Part shown: positions 25,277 through 34,121 of the stretch, in pieces | Position numbering within the stretch: the first letter of the stretch is position 1 | Layout of the letters: each line of letters begins with the position of its first letter | Source of the DNA: Endomicrobiia bacterium | GTDB taxonomy: Bacteria > Elusimicrobiota > Endomicrobiia > Endomicrobiales > Endomicrobiaceae | DNA length: 44,567 nucleotides | Assembly (NCBI GenBank): GCA_025998475.1 | Contig: BNVZ01000001.1 | Coordinates: 1-44,567, forward strand | Reading direction: 5' to 3' | Made by a program: the position numbers and the translations under genes | The notes under the pieces: model-generated | Told to the model about the DNA's origin: nothing | What the model saw: only the letters and a program-made list of their open reading frames with translations | Database searches by the model: none

Positions 25277-27861
25277 CTTGTAAAGAGTCTTCTGAAAAAA
25301 TGCTTACGTTCAACAAGTTTTTGTGGAGAGATAAGTGCCGTAAAATTTTTAATGAACGAAAGCATATATTTATCAGGCTTCACTGCTATATATTTATTAC
25401 GCCACTCAGGACAAAATTTATCTTTAAAATTTCTCAAAGATGCCAAATCATAATTAAAATGTTCTGAAAACATAAACATTTTTGCAAAACATTTTACCCC
25501 TTCGTCGCTGTTATCTATAGTAGGGAAATAAGCAAGTCCTATATCAAACCATTTATACCCGTCATCTTTGGCCTGCAAAATATTTTTAAATATAATATAT
25601 GCAAAAATATCTTTGTCGCATTTTAAATATCTTACAATTCCTGAAGATATCTCATTTTTATTTTTTGTTTTTGCCAAAACTGAAAAAGCATAAGCTTTGT
25701 CATCTTTTTCCAATACTCCAAAATCCATATCTTTCATATAAGAATCATCATATTTTCCGGGTATAAAATTTCTTTCAATGTAGTTTGTATCTTTCCACCA
25801 TTCTTCATTTATATCTGCAAATATTTCTCTATACTGTTCAAACTGATCAGAATGCAAAGTCTTGTATTTAAATCCTGCGGATTCAATCTCTTTTTCCAAA
25901 TCACAAAAACTTTCAAATCGTTCATCTTCTTTATTAAAAACCCTTAAAGGTATTTTAGCTTCCTGTCCAAGATCAAAAATATCAAGTCCTATATCGTCAT
26001 AAATTTGCACATACTTATGATCTATCCCTATAAATGCAGGTTTTACGGAAGCATTATCCGTAATCTCTTTAAATTTCCATAGAAGCTCGTTTTTATTAGC
26101 ATACCTGCCTACTGGATCACCTAAAACAATCCAATTGTCTCTAACTTTTGCATACATAATAAACGCGTCTTTCTGTTTGTTTACAATATAGCTTTTGTCA
26201 AACGCAAGCGCATTTAAAGCATATGCATAATCAGAAGAATAAGCTATGTTTTTTATGTCATCTTTAGTAAATGAAACAGGTTTTTTAGAGAAATTTCTCC
26301 ATATTTGTTCTACAGTAATTATAAAAATTATAGCGCCCATACCCAAGCTTGTCCTTAAAAATTTCGCGGCGTTAGTAGTGCCAAAAATATTTTTAAAAAG
26401 CACGTCTAAATGTGTCCATGAAGAAATATCTTGTTTGTTTACAAAAAAACCTATCCACACCGAAAGAGCAAAAACACCACCGACAGCAATAAACCACCAT
26501 GTGCTAAAAGCTGTATTTAATATTGATATGTTTCTGTAAAAATATTTTCTCGAAACCAAAAGAACCGTCAACAAGACTGCAAGACATGCAAGAACGAAAA
26601 GAGATTCTCCTAGGATGAGTATAAGAACAATGGCAAAACTTATAAAAATACAGGCTGTACTCCACGCATTTTTAACTCTAAGCTGTATTGCTCTTGAAAT
26701 AAAAAGCATTGCCATTGCCGTAGCACTTAACAAAAAATGAGACAAATCCGCAAACCACGAAGGAAGAAGATTTATCATAAATTTCAAATGCGCTCTAGCA
26801 AACGGAATGAATGTTGAAAACATCATAATCGTACCTGTGAAAAATGACGACAAAGCAAGGACTTGTACCATAACGGAAGAAACGGTCTTGCCGAAAATTC
26901 TTGCTCTTTTATTAAACTTCTTGGCAAACACCGTCACTTCAAAAGAACCTAAAAGAATAGAAGCAATTAACAGCGGGAAGAAATAAAATACCGCTCTATA
27001 AACAAGAAACACGCTTGTGATACTAGGATCGCTTACTGAATTAGGCAAAAGAGACGTAATAACACCCTCAAAAACTGCAATACCGCCCGGGACTTGACTT
27101 CCAATTACAGCAGCTTGCGCTGCAAGAAAGACTCCAAGTAAACCAAAATAAGAAGTATATCCTGTCGGCATAAGAACATAAAAAGTAAGTGACGCTACAA
27201 TCCAATCGCACATGGCGATTAAGATTTGAGAAACAGCTATTTTTATACTAGGAAAAGTTAATGTCCACTTAAATATTTTTACAGGTTTTGAACGAAACAT
27301 ACTTAAAAGAACATATGACAATAAAATAACTACAGCGACTATCCCTATTATTTGCATTGTTTGCACGGAAAAATTTACATTAAATCTTCCAAGAGAAAAA
27401 GAAACCGAAACCGGCGTAAAAGTAAAAACAAACCCGCCTACCGCCAAAAGGCCAAGCCAAATCGTGGCTGATGAGAATAAAAGAATTTTTGTAATATTAG
27501 CCATTGAAACATTATGTATCGAGTATAATCTGTAACGTACCGAACCGCCAAAAAACATTGAATAACCTGTATTGCTGCCCAAAATATTGCTTATAAAACA
27601 TATAAATAAAATATTCTTAGGCTTTAATAAAACATTTGAACCAATGTATTTAAACGCAATAATATCGTATCCGCCTAAAATTAAATAATACGATAAAGCC
27701 AGTACTGAAGCCAATACAATTTTAAGTACTGGCATAGCTTTTAATGAACTTACAATCTCAACATAACTTAAATCTTTGAATTTATCTTGAAGAATCCATA
27801 ATGCCCCTGCAAAAGTCAAAAGACCTAGAGGTAAAAGAATAAATTTTGTCCATTTTTTCAT
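25273..27861 (-). CDS. mprF: Phosphatidylglycerol lysyltransferase-type protein MprF
   Basis: 862 residues. The N-terminal half has about 14 membrane helices (flippase-type domain with PGGIAVFEGVITSL near residue 260); the C-terminal third (about 540-850) is a GNAT-like aminoacyl-PG synthase domain with YAYALNALAFDKSYI, WIVLGDPVG and WFDIGLAYFPTI. It transfers an amino acid from a charged tRNA to phosphatidylglycerol and flips the product, lowering surface negative charge. AGAAGG lies before the ATG. It heads the minus-strand cluster. Lysine versus alanine specificity cannot be read here. Confidence 0.92.
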   Translation of the reverse strand: MKKWTKFILLPLGLLTFAGALWILQDKFKDLSYVEIVSSLKAMPVLKIVLASVLALSYYLILGGYDIIAFKYIGSNVLLKPKNILFICFISNILGSNTGYSMFFGGSVRYRLYSIHNVSMANITKILLFSSATIWLGLLAVGGFVFTFTPVSVSFSLGRFNVNFSVQTMQIIGIVAVVILLSYVLLSMFRSKPVKIFKWTLTFPSIKIAVSQILIAMCDWIVASLTFYVLMPTGYTSYFGLLGVFLAAQAAVIGSQVPGGIAVFEGVITSLLPNSVSDPSITSVFLVYRAVFYFFPLLIASILLGSFEVTVFAKKFNKRARIFGKTVSSVMVQVLALSSFFTGTIMMFSTFIPFARAHLKFMINLLPSWFADLSHFLLSATAMAMLFISRAIQLRVKNAWSTACIFISFAIVLILILGESLFVLACLAVLLTVLLVSRKYFYRNISILNTAFSTWWFIAVGGVFALSVWIGFFVNKQDISSWTHLDVLFKNIFGTTNAAKFLRTSLGMGAIIFIITVEQIWRNFSKKPVSFTKDDIKNIAYSSDYAYALNALAFDKSYIVNKQKDAFIMYAKVRDNWIVLGDPVGRYANKNELLWKFKEITDNASVKPAFIGIDHKYVQIYDDIGLDIFDLGQEAKIPLRVFNKEDERFESFCDLEKEIESAGFKYKTLHSDQFEQYREIFADINEEWWKDTNYIERNFIPGKYDDSYMKDMDFGVLEKDDKAYAFSVLAKTKNKNEISSGIVRYLKCDKDIFAYIIFKNILQAKDDGYKWFDIGLAYFPTIDNSDEGVKCFAKMFMFSEHFNYDLASLRNFKDKFCPEWRNKYIAVKPDKYMLSFIKNFTALISPQKLVERKHFFRRLFTR

Positions 27862-27884
27862 TATATATTAACCTTCTAATGCAT

Positions 27885-28162
27885 AGCCAACTAACTTTTG
27901 CATTGTGGTACTTGTGCTCGCTTGAAAAATAGATACAAAACGTATCTTTAGGTACTAGCGAGAAAGTAACACATAAGTCAAACGACGTGGTGCGCTATTT
28001 TTTGAGCTAGTCCCTTTGCGGTCTACGTACCTTTTAATAAATCTTGCATGCTTTATTTGGTCAATATGTTTGGGTGTTGTCTCTCGCAAAATGGCCAAAT
28101 TCCCCCTAAAAATCTAGAGCAGCGTAAAGCTTTTGCAAGTACATAGATTAGTTGATTAATCT
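27885..28162. repeat. Repeat family B, longest copy
   Basis: About 275 bp starting AGCCAACTAACTTTTGCATT and ending with the rough inverse AGATTAGTTGATTAATCT. Inside are GATAC...GTATC inverted blocks and the TTTGGTCAATATGTTT ... AAATCTAGAGCAGC stretch found in other partial copies. Non-coding; fills the gap between mprF and the ABC ATPase gene. Confidence 0.6.
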
Positions 28163-28220
28163 ATTTGAAAAATTAGCAAGAAGTCCTTAAAAAAGACATA
28201 ACCTAAGTGTCCTATAAGTT

Positions 28221-29006
28221 CTACCAAGGTATAATATTGTATAAACCGTTGTTTTTACCGATATTTACTTCCATGTCAAACAAAGAGGAAAACGTATTGC
28301 TGTTAAAAACTTCGACGCGCTTTCCGTCAGCAAAAATTTTACCTTTTTTCAAAAAAACAAACCTGTTCATCTCCGGGATAATATCAGATATTCTATGTGT
28401 TACAAGAACTATTTTTGTTCCTGAAGCTACAATTTTTCTCATCGTATTATGAAATTTTACAGATGACGCAATATCTAAACTATTCGATGGTTCATCTAAA
28501 ACTAAAACTTTAGGATTACTTACAAGCGCTCTAGCGATCAAAAATCTTCTTACTTCTCCCGAAGACATAGTTTCAAGTTTTTTATCTTTTAAAAATGATA
28601 CATCCAATAATTCAATCATTTCGTCTGCTTTTTTAATCATATCTTTTGTAACTACATGATTATTCCATATTCCTATACTTGCAAAAAATCCGGACAAAAC
28701 TGCTTCAATGCCTGTTATTTTAGTATGAAACTCATATTCCAACTCATTTGTTACTATTCCAAGCATACTGCGCAAATCGTGTATATTCCACTGCGTATGA
28801 CCAAACAACTTGCAAACAGTATCGTCTTCCGTATAAGACGGATAAATCTTACCTGTCATAAGTTTGATCAATGTGGATTTTCCTGAACCGTTTGGACCTA
28901 TTATTGCAACATTTTCATCTGAATTTATACTAAGATTAACATTGTCTAAAATTTTTCTATCGCCACGCAACACAGAAACTTTTTTCAATTCAATGAAATT
29001 AGACAT
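28221..29006 (-). CDS. ABC transporter ATP-binding protein
   Basis: 261 residues with all ABC ATPase motifs: Walker A AIIGPNGSGKSTLIKL (about 35-50), Q-loop region GIVTNELEYEF, signature MSSGEVRRF (usual LSGGQ), Walker B KVLVLDEPSNSLD and H-loop LVTHR. The layout is closest to stand-alone ATPases of the ModF/YlmA kind. No permease or binding protein is adjacent, so the transported substrate, or whether it transports at all, is unknown. GGGGGAAAGAAT precedes the ATG. Confidence 0.85.
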   Translation of the reverse strand: MSNFIELKKVSVLRGDRKILDNVNLSINSDENVAIIGPNGSGKSTLIKLMTGKIYPSYTEDDTVCKLFGHTQWNIHDLRSMLGIVTNELEYEFHTKITGIEAVLSGFFASIGIWNNHVVTKDMIKKADEMIELLDVSFLKDKKLETMSSGEVRRFLIARALVSNPKVLVLDEPSNSLDIASSVKFHNTMRKIVASGTKIVLVTHRISDIIPEMNRFVFLKKGKIFADGKRVEVFNSNTFSSLFDMEVNIGKNNGLYNIIPW

Positions 29007-29069
29007 ATTCTTTCCCCCGTATATATCAATGCACGAATTCTATAATATATGACAGAAAAAAGAAAGCAG

Positions 29070-29379
29070 CTACAAAATCTCATAACACATTAGACTAATT
29101 GTCATTAAGGACAGTCAAAGAATAGCGAAGTGGCGTTTTGTAATTCAAACTTTTGTGGCGTCGTTTGGTGTTATACCAACTTAAAAGGGCTTTTATGAAT
29201 TTGTCTACAAAAAGATACCAGTGCCACCCACTTAATCCTCTTTTTAAGACTATGTCTTTCAAAGTCCTTTTCAAAGTTAATCAGTGTGCTTCCTTAAGTG
29301 ACCGAAGCAATCCAGTATCGTCGTTTTAATCCGTTTGTCTTTGTTTGACAAAAGTCCAATATGTTATGAGATTCTACAG
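29070..29379 (-). mobile_element. IS481-like deletion derivative with terminal inverted repeats
   Basis: The left end (29070-29104) reads CTACAAAATCTCATAACACA and onwards; the right end (29346-29378) is its inverse (GACTTTTGTCA ... ATCTCATAAC on the other strand). On the minus strand near 29100-29205 a transposase C-terminus is readable: DKFIKALLSWYNTKRRHKSL, then NYKTPLRYSL, the integrase-core end typical of IS481/IS3 elements. The central catalytic part is deleted. Confidence 0.65.
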
Positions 29380-29383
29380 GGAA

Positions 29384-29413
29384 TTGACAAAACGGATTAT
29401 ACTTATATATAAT
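29384..29413 (+). promoter_or_regulatory. Predicted promoter of the rpsP operon
   Basis: Perfect TTGACA (29384-29389), 18-bp spacer, perfect TATAAT (29408-29413). The -35 box lies only 5 bases outside the IS481-like inverted repeat. The leader to rpsP would be about 250 nt; it holds an end of a repeat-B-like segment near 29565-29655 and no other gene. Confidence 0.7.
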
Positions 29414-29669
29414 TTCAAAGGAAGATTTATTTAGTTCCACATTTTGGAGTTTAAGTCATCTGACGAGTTGTATGCTATAGCGGGCTAACTTTATGCAAAC
29501 TAAAGGAAAAAATTGATGCTTGTGCTACTTAAATTTACTAAAAAGGTGCATAATCAAAAAGGCTAGCTAAAAGTTGTGTGCTTCGTGTTGCGTCCGTTTT
29601 TTTGAGATAACGCACAAAGCTTACCGATGTAAAGTTAGTCAACTACAAATACTATTGGGGGGGTATAGG

Positions 29670-29921
29670 ATGGCAGTTCGATTACGTTTGCAGAGAAGAG
29701 GCAAACCAAAAAGGCCTTGCTATAGAGTTGTTGCAGTAGATCAAAGAGCAAAAAGAGATGGGAAGCCTATTGAAATTTTGGGTCAGTATGATCCCATAGC
29801 AGTAGACAATAAATTCAACGTTAATATGGACAGAGTAAATTATTGGTTGAGCGCCGGTGCAAAAGCTTCAGAAACGGTGGCTGCATTAGTAAGGAAAAAT
29901 CAAACAGTAGAAAGCAAATAA
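29670..29921 (+). CDS. rpsP: 30S ribosomal protein S16
   Basis: 83 residues, full length: AVRLRLQRRGKPKRPCYRVV and LGQYDP are the S16 signatures. The ATG at 29670 is chosen over an upstream in-frame extension because MAVRLRLQ is the family start. A run of seven G (GGGGGGGTATAGG) stands in for the ribosome binding site. First gene of rpsP-khpA-rimM-trmD-(repeat)-rplS. Confidence 0.96.
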   Translation: MAVRLRLQRRGKPKRPCYRVVAVDQRAKRDGKPIEILGQYDPIAVDNKFNVNMDRVNYWLSAGAKASETVAALVRKNQTVESK

Positions 29922-29971
29922 CTCTGTTTTGGTCTTCAGTTGTGCATATTAAGGTTACCGGGAGAAAACTT

Positions 29972-30202
29972 ATGAAAGATCTAGTGCTTTTGATGGCAAA
30001 AGCTTTAGTTGACAATCCAGAGCAGGTGGAAGTCAGAGAAGTTGCAGGGGAGAGAACAACTGTTTTGGAAATAAAGGTTGTTGTCGCTGACAGGGGTAAA
30101 ATTATCGGCAAGGAGGGTAGAATTATTAAAGCAATAAGAGTTATTGTAAGCTCAGCTTCTGCAAAGCTTAATAAGAGAACAACTGTCGAAGTAGTAGAGT
30201 AA
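29972..30202 (+). CDS. khpA: KH-domain RNA-binding protein KhpA
   Basis: 76 residues, a single type II KH domain: KDLVLLMAKALVDNPEQV, then VADRGKIIGKEGRIIKAIR with the GxxG loop GKEG. It binds RNA, in other bacteria with KhpB, and affects cell division or ribosome assembly. GGGAGAAAACTT before the ATG fixes the start. The rpsP-khpA-rimM-trmD order is widely conserved. Confidence 0.9.
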   Translation: MKDLVLLMAKALVDNPEQVEVREVAGERTTVLEIKVVVADRGKIIGKEGRIIKAIRVIVSSASAKLNKRTTVEVVE

Positions 30203-30208
30203 TGCGAG

Positions 30209-30520
30209 ATGAATTTAAAGAAGAATGATTCAAGATGGAAAGTCTCCGATGTATTAGGGTTTGAGGTCTTTAACCAGCACGGAGATTGTGTGGGGATTCT
30301 TTCGGATGTTATATTAACGGGCAGTAACGACATCTGGGTTGTAAAGTATCACAACGAAGAAGTCTTAATTCCTGCATTAAAAAGCGTAATAAGAGAAGTG
30401 AATATTGCAAGGAAAAAGATTTTTGTTGTTTTGCCAAAAGAATATAAAGACGTTTATGGTCAAGTGAAATCGGCAGGTGATATCCTTGAGTATAATGGTT
30501 GTTTTGTCTATGAAGATTGA
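30209..30520 (+). CDS. rimM: RimM-like protein reduced to the PRC-barrel half
   Basis: 103 residues against about 165-180 in normal RimM. The sequence is SDVLGFEVFNQHGDCVGILS, then EEVLIPALKSVIREVN and a VVLPKEY end, i.e. the C-terminal PRC barrel; the N-terminal RimM domain that contacts 16S rRNA/S19 is absent. Its start lies 7 bases after the khpA stop, so the missing half is not hidden upstream. It overlaps trmD by 11 bases. It may retain part of the 30S maturation role (inference). Confidence 0.75.
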   Translation: MNLKKNDSRWKVSDVLGFEVFNQHGDCVGILSDVILTGSNDIWVVKYHNEEVLIPALKSVIREVNIARKKIFVVLPKEYKDVYGQVKSAGDILEYNGCFVYED

Positions 30521-31229
30521 TATTCTTACAATATTTCCGAAAATGTTTAAAGGACCTTTTACGGAAAGCTTGATAGGCAGAGCCACAAAAAAAGAAATTC
30601 TTAAGATTAATATTACAGATGTAAGATCTTTCTCCAGGGATAAGTATAAAAAAGTTGACAGTAAGCCTTTTGGCGGCGGTGGCGGCATGGTTATAAAGCC
30701 TGAACCACTGTATGATGCCATAAAAAGCACGGGGGTAAAAAAAAAGAATAACTCTTATAAAAACTCTTATGCAAAACCTTATGTTATCTATATGTCACCT
30801 CAAGGTAAAACGCTAAATGATAAGATTGTAAAAAATCTCTCAAAATTTCAGCATTTGGTTCTTGTATGCGGTCATTATGAAGGTATCGATGAACGCATTA
30901 TGAGTTATGTTGATGAAGAAATGTCAATTGGTGATTATGTGCTTACTGGTGGAGAAATTCCCGCAATGGTTTTGGTTGATAGTGTTGCGAGAATGCTTCC
31001 TGGTGTTGTCAAAGAAGAGGATTCTGTAAAAAACGATTCGTTTTATAATGGATTGTTGGATTATCCTCATTACACAAGACCTGCAGTGTTTAATGGTTAT
31101 AAGGTTCCGTGTGTTCTTCTATCGGGAGATCATAAAAAGATTTGCGAGTGGCGCGCAAAAGAGTCGTACAAAAGGACAAAAGAGCGTCGCCCGGACTTGT
31201 TAAAAGACAGAGTAGAAATTGAAGAGTAA
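30510..31229 (+). CDS. trmD: tRNA (guanine-N1)-methyltransferase
   Basis: 239 residues, SPOUT knot enzyme methylating G37 with S-adenosylmethionine. MKIDILTIFPKMF is the family start, hence ATG 30510 inside the rimM end. PFGGGGGMVIKPEPL, LVCGHYEGIDERI and MSIGDYVLTGGEIPAMVLVD form the knot. A repeat-B copy separates it from rplS, which usually follows directly. Confidence 0.96.
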   Translation: MKIDILTIFPKMFKGPFTESLIGRATKKEILKINITDVRSFSRDKYKKVDSKPFGGGGGMVIKPEPLYDAIKSTGVKKKNNSYKNSYAKPYVIYMSPQGKTLNDKIVKNLSKFQHLVLVCGHYEGIDERIMSYVDEEMSIGDYVLTGGEIPAMVLVDSVARMLPGVVKEEDSVKNDSFYNGLLDYPHYTRPAVFNGYKVPCVLLSGDHKKICEWRAKESYKRTKERRPDLLKDRVEIEE

Positions 31230-31270
31230 AAAAAATGCGTACTGTGAATTGTATTTTGTTGTTAATTTAG

Positions 31271-31407
31271 AGCCAACTAACTTCTGTGTCGTGATAGGGC
31301 TTTGCGCTCGCTAAAAAATAGGCGCAGTGCTGTGTTTGTTTGAGTAGCTTGCGGGTTGTGTGCGTCTTTGTGTGGTGCGGTATATCACTAAAGGAAATTA
31401 GTTGGCT
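31271..31407. repeat. Repeat family B, short complete copy inside the trmD-rplS gap
   Basis: 137 bp bounded by AGCCAACTAACTTCTGT (31271) and its inverse AAATTAGTTGGCT (31395-31407). The interior differs from the longer copy at 27885. It lies inside the ribosomal operon, in the untranslated gap, about 35 bp before rplS. Confidence 0.65.
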
Positions 31408-31442
31408 GTTGTTGGCTTTGTTATTTATAAAGGAGCAGCAGA

Positions 31443-31850
31443 ATGTCATTACTAGAACAAGTGCAATTAGCACAGAAAAGAAATTTGGGTGTATCTTTCA
31501 AATCTGGCGATCAGGTAAAGGTATATTTTAAAGTAGTTGAAGGCGAAAACGAGAGGATACAGGTTTTTGAAGGTGTTGTTATACGTATGAAAGGTAGTGG
31601 GCTTTCAGAGACCTTCACAATAAGGAAAATTTCTTTCGGTATAGGTGTAGAAAGAATTTTTCCTATTCATTCCCCTCGTATAGAAAAAGTTGAAGTTGTA
31701 AGGCATGGAAAAGTACGCAGAGCAAAACTTTACTATCTAAGAAATCTCTCGGGTAAGGCTGCAAGAATTTCTGAAGATTCTTCGAGAAGATTTGCAAAAA
31801 AAGATCCGGTTGCAGCAGAACAAGCTCCTATAACCACGACAACCACATGA
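31443..31850 (+). CDS. rplS: 50S ribosomal protein L19
   Basis: 135 residues. [41 protein letters not shown] and [28 protein letters not shown] are the L19 signatures. The final 20 residues are an Ala/Thr-rich extension. AAAGGAGCAGCAG precedes the ATG. Last gene of the operon. Confidence 0.96.
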   Translation: MSLLEQVQLAQKRNLGVSFKSGDQVKVYFKVVEGENERIQVFEGVVIRMKGSGLSETFTIRKISFGIGVERIFPIHSPRIEKVEVVRHGKVRRAKLYYLRNLSGKAARISEDSSRRFAKKDPVAAEQAPITTTTT

Positions 31851-31991
31851 AAAAATTCTCAGACGACTGATTTTAAATCTAAAACAGATTCTATAAGCTA
31901 TTATTTAGCACAATTTATGGCATTCAGGAATTAAAAGGGCTTTCATGCGTTTCAACTGGGGAATGAAAGTGCGTTTTGAGGTGGAAGATTT

Positions 31992-32099
31992 ATGAAAATA
32001 AAAACAGTGTTGAGTGTATTCGACTTGTTTGGTTTGATGTTAAGCTCGTAAAGTAAAAAAGACAAAAATAAAGATAAAGACAGCGATAGTTTTAGATAG
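31992..32099 (+). pseudogene. Broken small lipoprotein with Lys/Asp-rich tail
   Basis: MKIKTVLSVFDLFGLMLSS then TAA, then SKKDKNKDKDSDSFR and a second stop. The DNA TTAAGCTCG-TAAA matches the lipobox region TTAAGCTCGTGTAAA at 40536, so two bases (TG) are missing at the codon for the lipobox Cys. The leader is ribosome-binding-site bearing (GAGG). The gap 31851-32272 otherwise contains a repeat-B fragment at about 32130-32240. Confidence 0.5.
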
Positions 32100-32129
32100 A
32101 TCTGGGCATGCTCCGGCAACCAAGTAACA

Positions 32130-32240
32130 GTGCTAAGTTTGGAAAAATGTCTTATTATGTTTGATATTACCTCTCATAAAACAGCTAAAGTTTCCTCAAA
32201 AATTTAAAGCAGCAGTATGCCAATACAGAAATTAGCTGTA
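32130..32240. repeat. Repeat family B, partial copy before rnhB
   Basis: Contains ACAGCTAAAGTTTCCTC ... TTTAAAGCAGCAGTATG and ends ACAGAAATTAGCTGTA, the decayed terminus. Matches 28090-28155 and 12070-12115. Confidence 0.45.
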
Positions 32241-32272
32241 GTATAAACATACCCTAATGCTAGGTAAGGCAA

Positions 32273-32899
32273 ATGGATTCATTATTTTTCGACAGAAATT
32301 TTTACGACAAATGGTTCACACTGGTTGCAGGTATTGACGAAGCCGGAAGAGGGTCTTTAGCAGGTCCTGTGACAGCGGCGGCGGTAATTCTCGCCAAAGA
32401 CTTAATAATTCCCGATTTAAACGATTCAAAACAAGTATCAGAAAGAAAAAGAGAGCAGCTTTTTGTAATAATAAAAGAGAAAGCTTTAGCTTATGCCATT
32501 GAAGCTGTCGATAATACGATTATAGATAAAATCAATATTTTACAAGCGACTTTCCTTGCAATGTTTCGAGCTGTGTTAAAATTACAAATCAAACCCAAGC
32601 TGTGTTTAGTAGACGGAAATCATAAAATTCCAAATCTCCCTTTTAAGCAGGAGACAATCATTAGCGGTGACGCAAAAAATGCATGTATTGCTGCGGCTTC
32701 AATTCTTGCTAAAGTTACTAGGGACAAAATTATGAAGGAATGCGCAAAACAATATCCTGTTTATGAGTTTGAGAAGCACAAGGGATACGCAACAAGACAA
32801 CATATAGAATCTTTAAAGCAGTACGGACCATGTCAAATTCACAGAATAACTTTTGCTCCCATAAGCGATATTATGTCTCAAATAAAACTTAATATTTGA
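32273..32899 (+). CDS. rnhB: Ribonuclease HII
   Basis: 208 residues. It removes ribonucleotides and RNA primers from RNA-DNA hybrids. The catalytic pair D22/E23 is in AGIDEAGRGSLAGPV; further metal ligands are in CLVDGNH and AASILAKVTRDK (SxxAKVxRD). Length and the KHKGYATRQHIE segment fit RNase HII. AGGTAAGG lies near the ATG. It often follows rplS, as here. Confidence 0.95.
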   Translation: MDSLFFDRNFYDKWFTLVAGIDEAGRGSLAGPVTAAAVILAKDLIIPDLNDSKQVSERKREQLFVIIKEKALAYAIEAVDNTIIDKINILQATFLAMFRAVLKLQIKPKLCLVDGNHKIPNLPFKQETIISGDAKNACIAAASILAKVTRDKIMKECAKQYPVYEFEKHKGYATRQHIESLKQYGPCQIHRITFAPISDIMSQIKLNI

Positions 32900-32988
32900 A
32901 ATCCTTATTGCTATAAATTTTTGAAAGTTGTAGTTTGATTTTTTAAAATCCCTGCGTTTTTGGGAAAAAAGGAAAAAAGAATGTCGCT

Positions 32989-33078
32989 ATAGTCAAATCC
33001 CTTCAAATTGCACCGTAACAAAAAAAGAAGATAAGTTTTTGTTAAAAAGATGATGCAAAAGGGAGGATTTTTGCTAGG
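32989..33078. repeat. Repeat family A, partial copy
   Basis: ATAGTCAAATCCCTTCAAATTG then CACCGTAACAAAAAAAGAAG and GATAAGTTTTTGTTAAAAAG, close to the copy at 3872. The rest of the gap to yraN (about 33120-33310) matches repeat family B fragments (CAATATTTTGAAATATTTGT; end AACTAGTTGACT). Confidence 0.6.
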
Positions 33079-33321
33079 CCCCCAAGAGTAGTATGGCGTA
33101 ACTTTGAGGCAATTTGAGTGTAACTATTTATATTGGAAAATCTTGATTGTTTTGCAATAGGCAATATTTTGAAATATTTGTCACAAAACAAACAAGGTTT
33201 ACTAAAGAATGTGCGTAGCGTGGTCCACCAAAGGGTTAGCACAAGGCGCTATCTATTTTTGAACTAATGCAAAGAAAGAGTGCATCAATATAAAACTAGT
33301 TGACTCTAATGCGTGGATATT

Positions 33322-33687
33322 ATGAAAACTACACGGGATATTGGGCTTGAAAAAGAAAGAGAAGTTGTTAAATATTTAACAAAACTTGGCTATAAAATTT
33401 TAAAAACAAATTTCAAAACATGTTTCGGAGAAATAGATATAATAGGAAAATATCACGATATAGTAGTTTTTGTCGAGGTTAAATACAGAAAATCTTTGTC
33501 CGGCGGAACTCCTCAAGAAGCTGTAACGTTAAAAAAACAACAGAGAATCATAAAATCTGCAATAGTTTACATAAAACAAAATGACATTAAAAATAATATT
33601 CGTTTTGATATCGTTGCCGTGGATGATAATAAAATTGAATTAATTGAATCGGCATTTTCTCTTCGGGAAAACCTATATTATTTTTAA
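33322..33687 (+). CDS. yraN: YraN-family (UPF0102) putative nuclease
   Basis: 121 residues from the ATG; an in-frame GTG three codons earlier is possible and neither has a clear ribosome binding site. EKEREVVKYLTKLGYKIL, then FGEIDIIGKYHDIVVFVEVK carries the D-x(n)-E-x-K pattern of restriction-endonuclease-like folds. The family commonly sits beside rnhB, as here, and is linked to DNA processing, but no activity is firmly known. Confidence 0.9.
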   Translation: MKTTRDIGLEKEREVVKYLTKLGYKILKTNFKTCFGEIDIIGKYHDIVVFVEVKYRKSLSGGTPQEAVTLKKQQRIIKSAIVYIKQNDIKNNIRFDIVAVDDNKIELIESAFSLRENLYYF

Positions 33688-33723
33688 AAATAACAGATTT
33701 CCTGCATAAACCACATCTCCAGA

Positions 33724-34047
33724 TTATACATAGCTAGTTAACTTATGTATTACTAAACTTTGCTACTTTAAATTTTTAGGTGAAATTTTGGTTGTTTTAC
33801 AAGAGGCAATATTTTGAAATATTTATTATCTGGTCTCTCTAAAAATACATATTGGACTGTTGTTGTCGTTTAAAAGGTTTGCAGCAAAGATATGGCAAAA
33901 CAACAAAAAGATGATTTTATATATAAAAACATACCGTTTATCAAAAGCCTGTCGTTAGTTTTAGTTCGTTTGCCTTTGTTTGACAAAAGTCCAATACGCC
34001 GTGAGATTATACGGCGACTTGACATAACCGCGAAAAAGTTGTACAAC
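33724..34047. mobile_element. Repeat-B fragment followed by a second, shorter IS481-like derivative
   Basis: 33724-33825 matches repeat B (TTTGCTACTTTAAATTTTTA; CAATATTTTGAAATATTTAT). CATATTGGACTGTTGTTGTC near 33847 and TTGACAAAAGTCCAATACG near 33980 are inverted ends like those at 29070/29346, enclosing about 130 bp. After the right end comes TTGACA (34019-34024), 17 bases, TACAAC (34042-34047), a weaker promoter-like pair in the same position as the rpsP one. An open frame of 65 codons here is not convincing. Confidence 0.45.
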
Positions 34048-34121
34048 GCCACCTTTCACCGATGTACTAGAATTATCGACATAGCATAATAGATAGCTAC
34101 ACGTGCAGCATTTCCAATCCC

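Noticed and set aside
29574..29669. N-terminal extension of S16
   Set aside because: Upstream residues are unlike S16 and lie in repeat-like DNA; the family start MAVRLRL is at 29670.
33892..34089. 65-codon plus-strand frame
   Set aside because: It runs through the terminal repeat of an IS481-like derivative and shares that part with 29325-29390, so it is repeat DNA.
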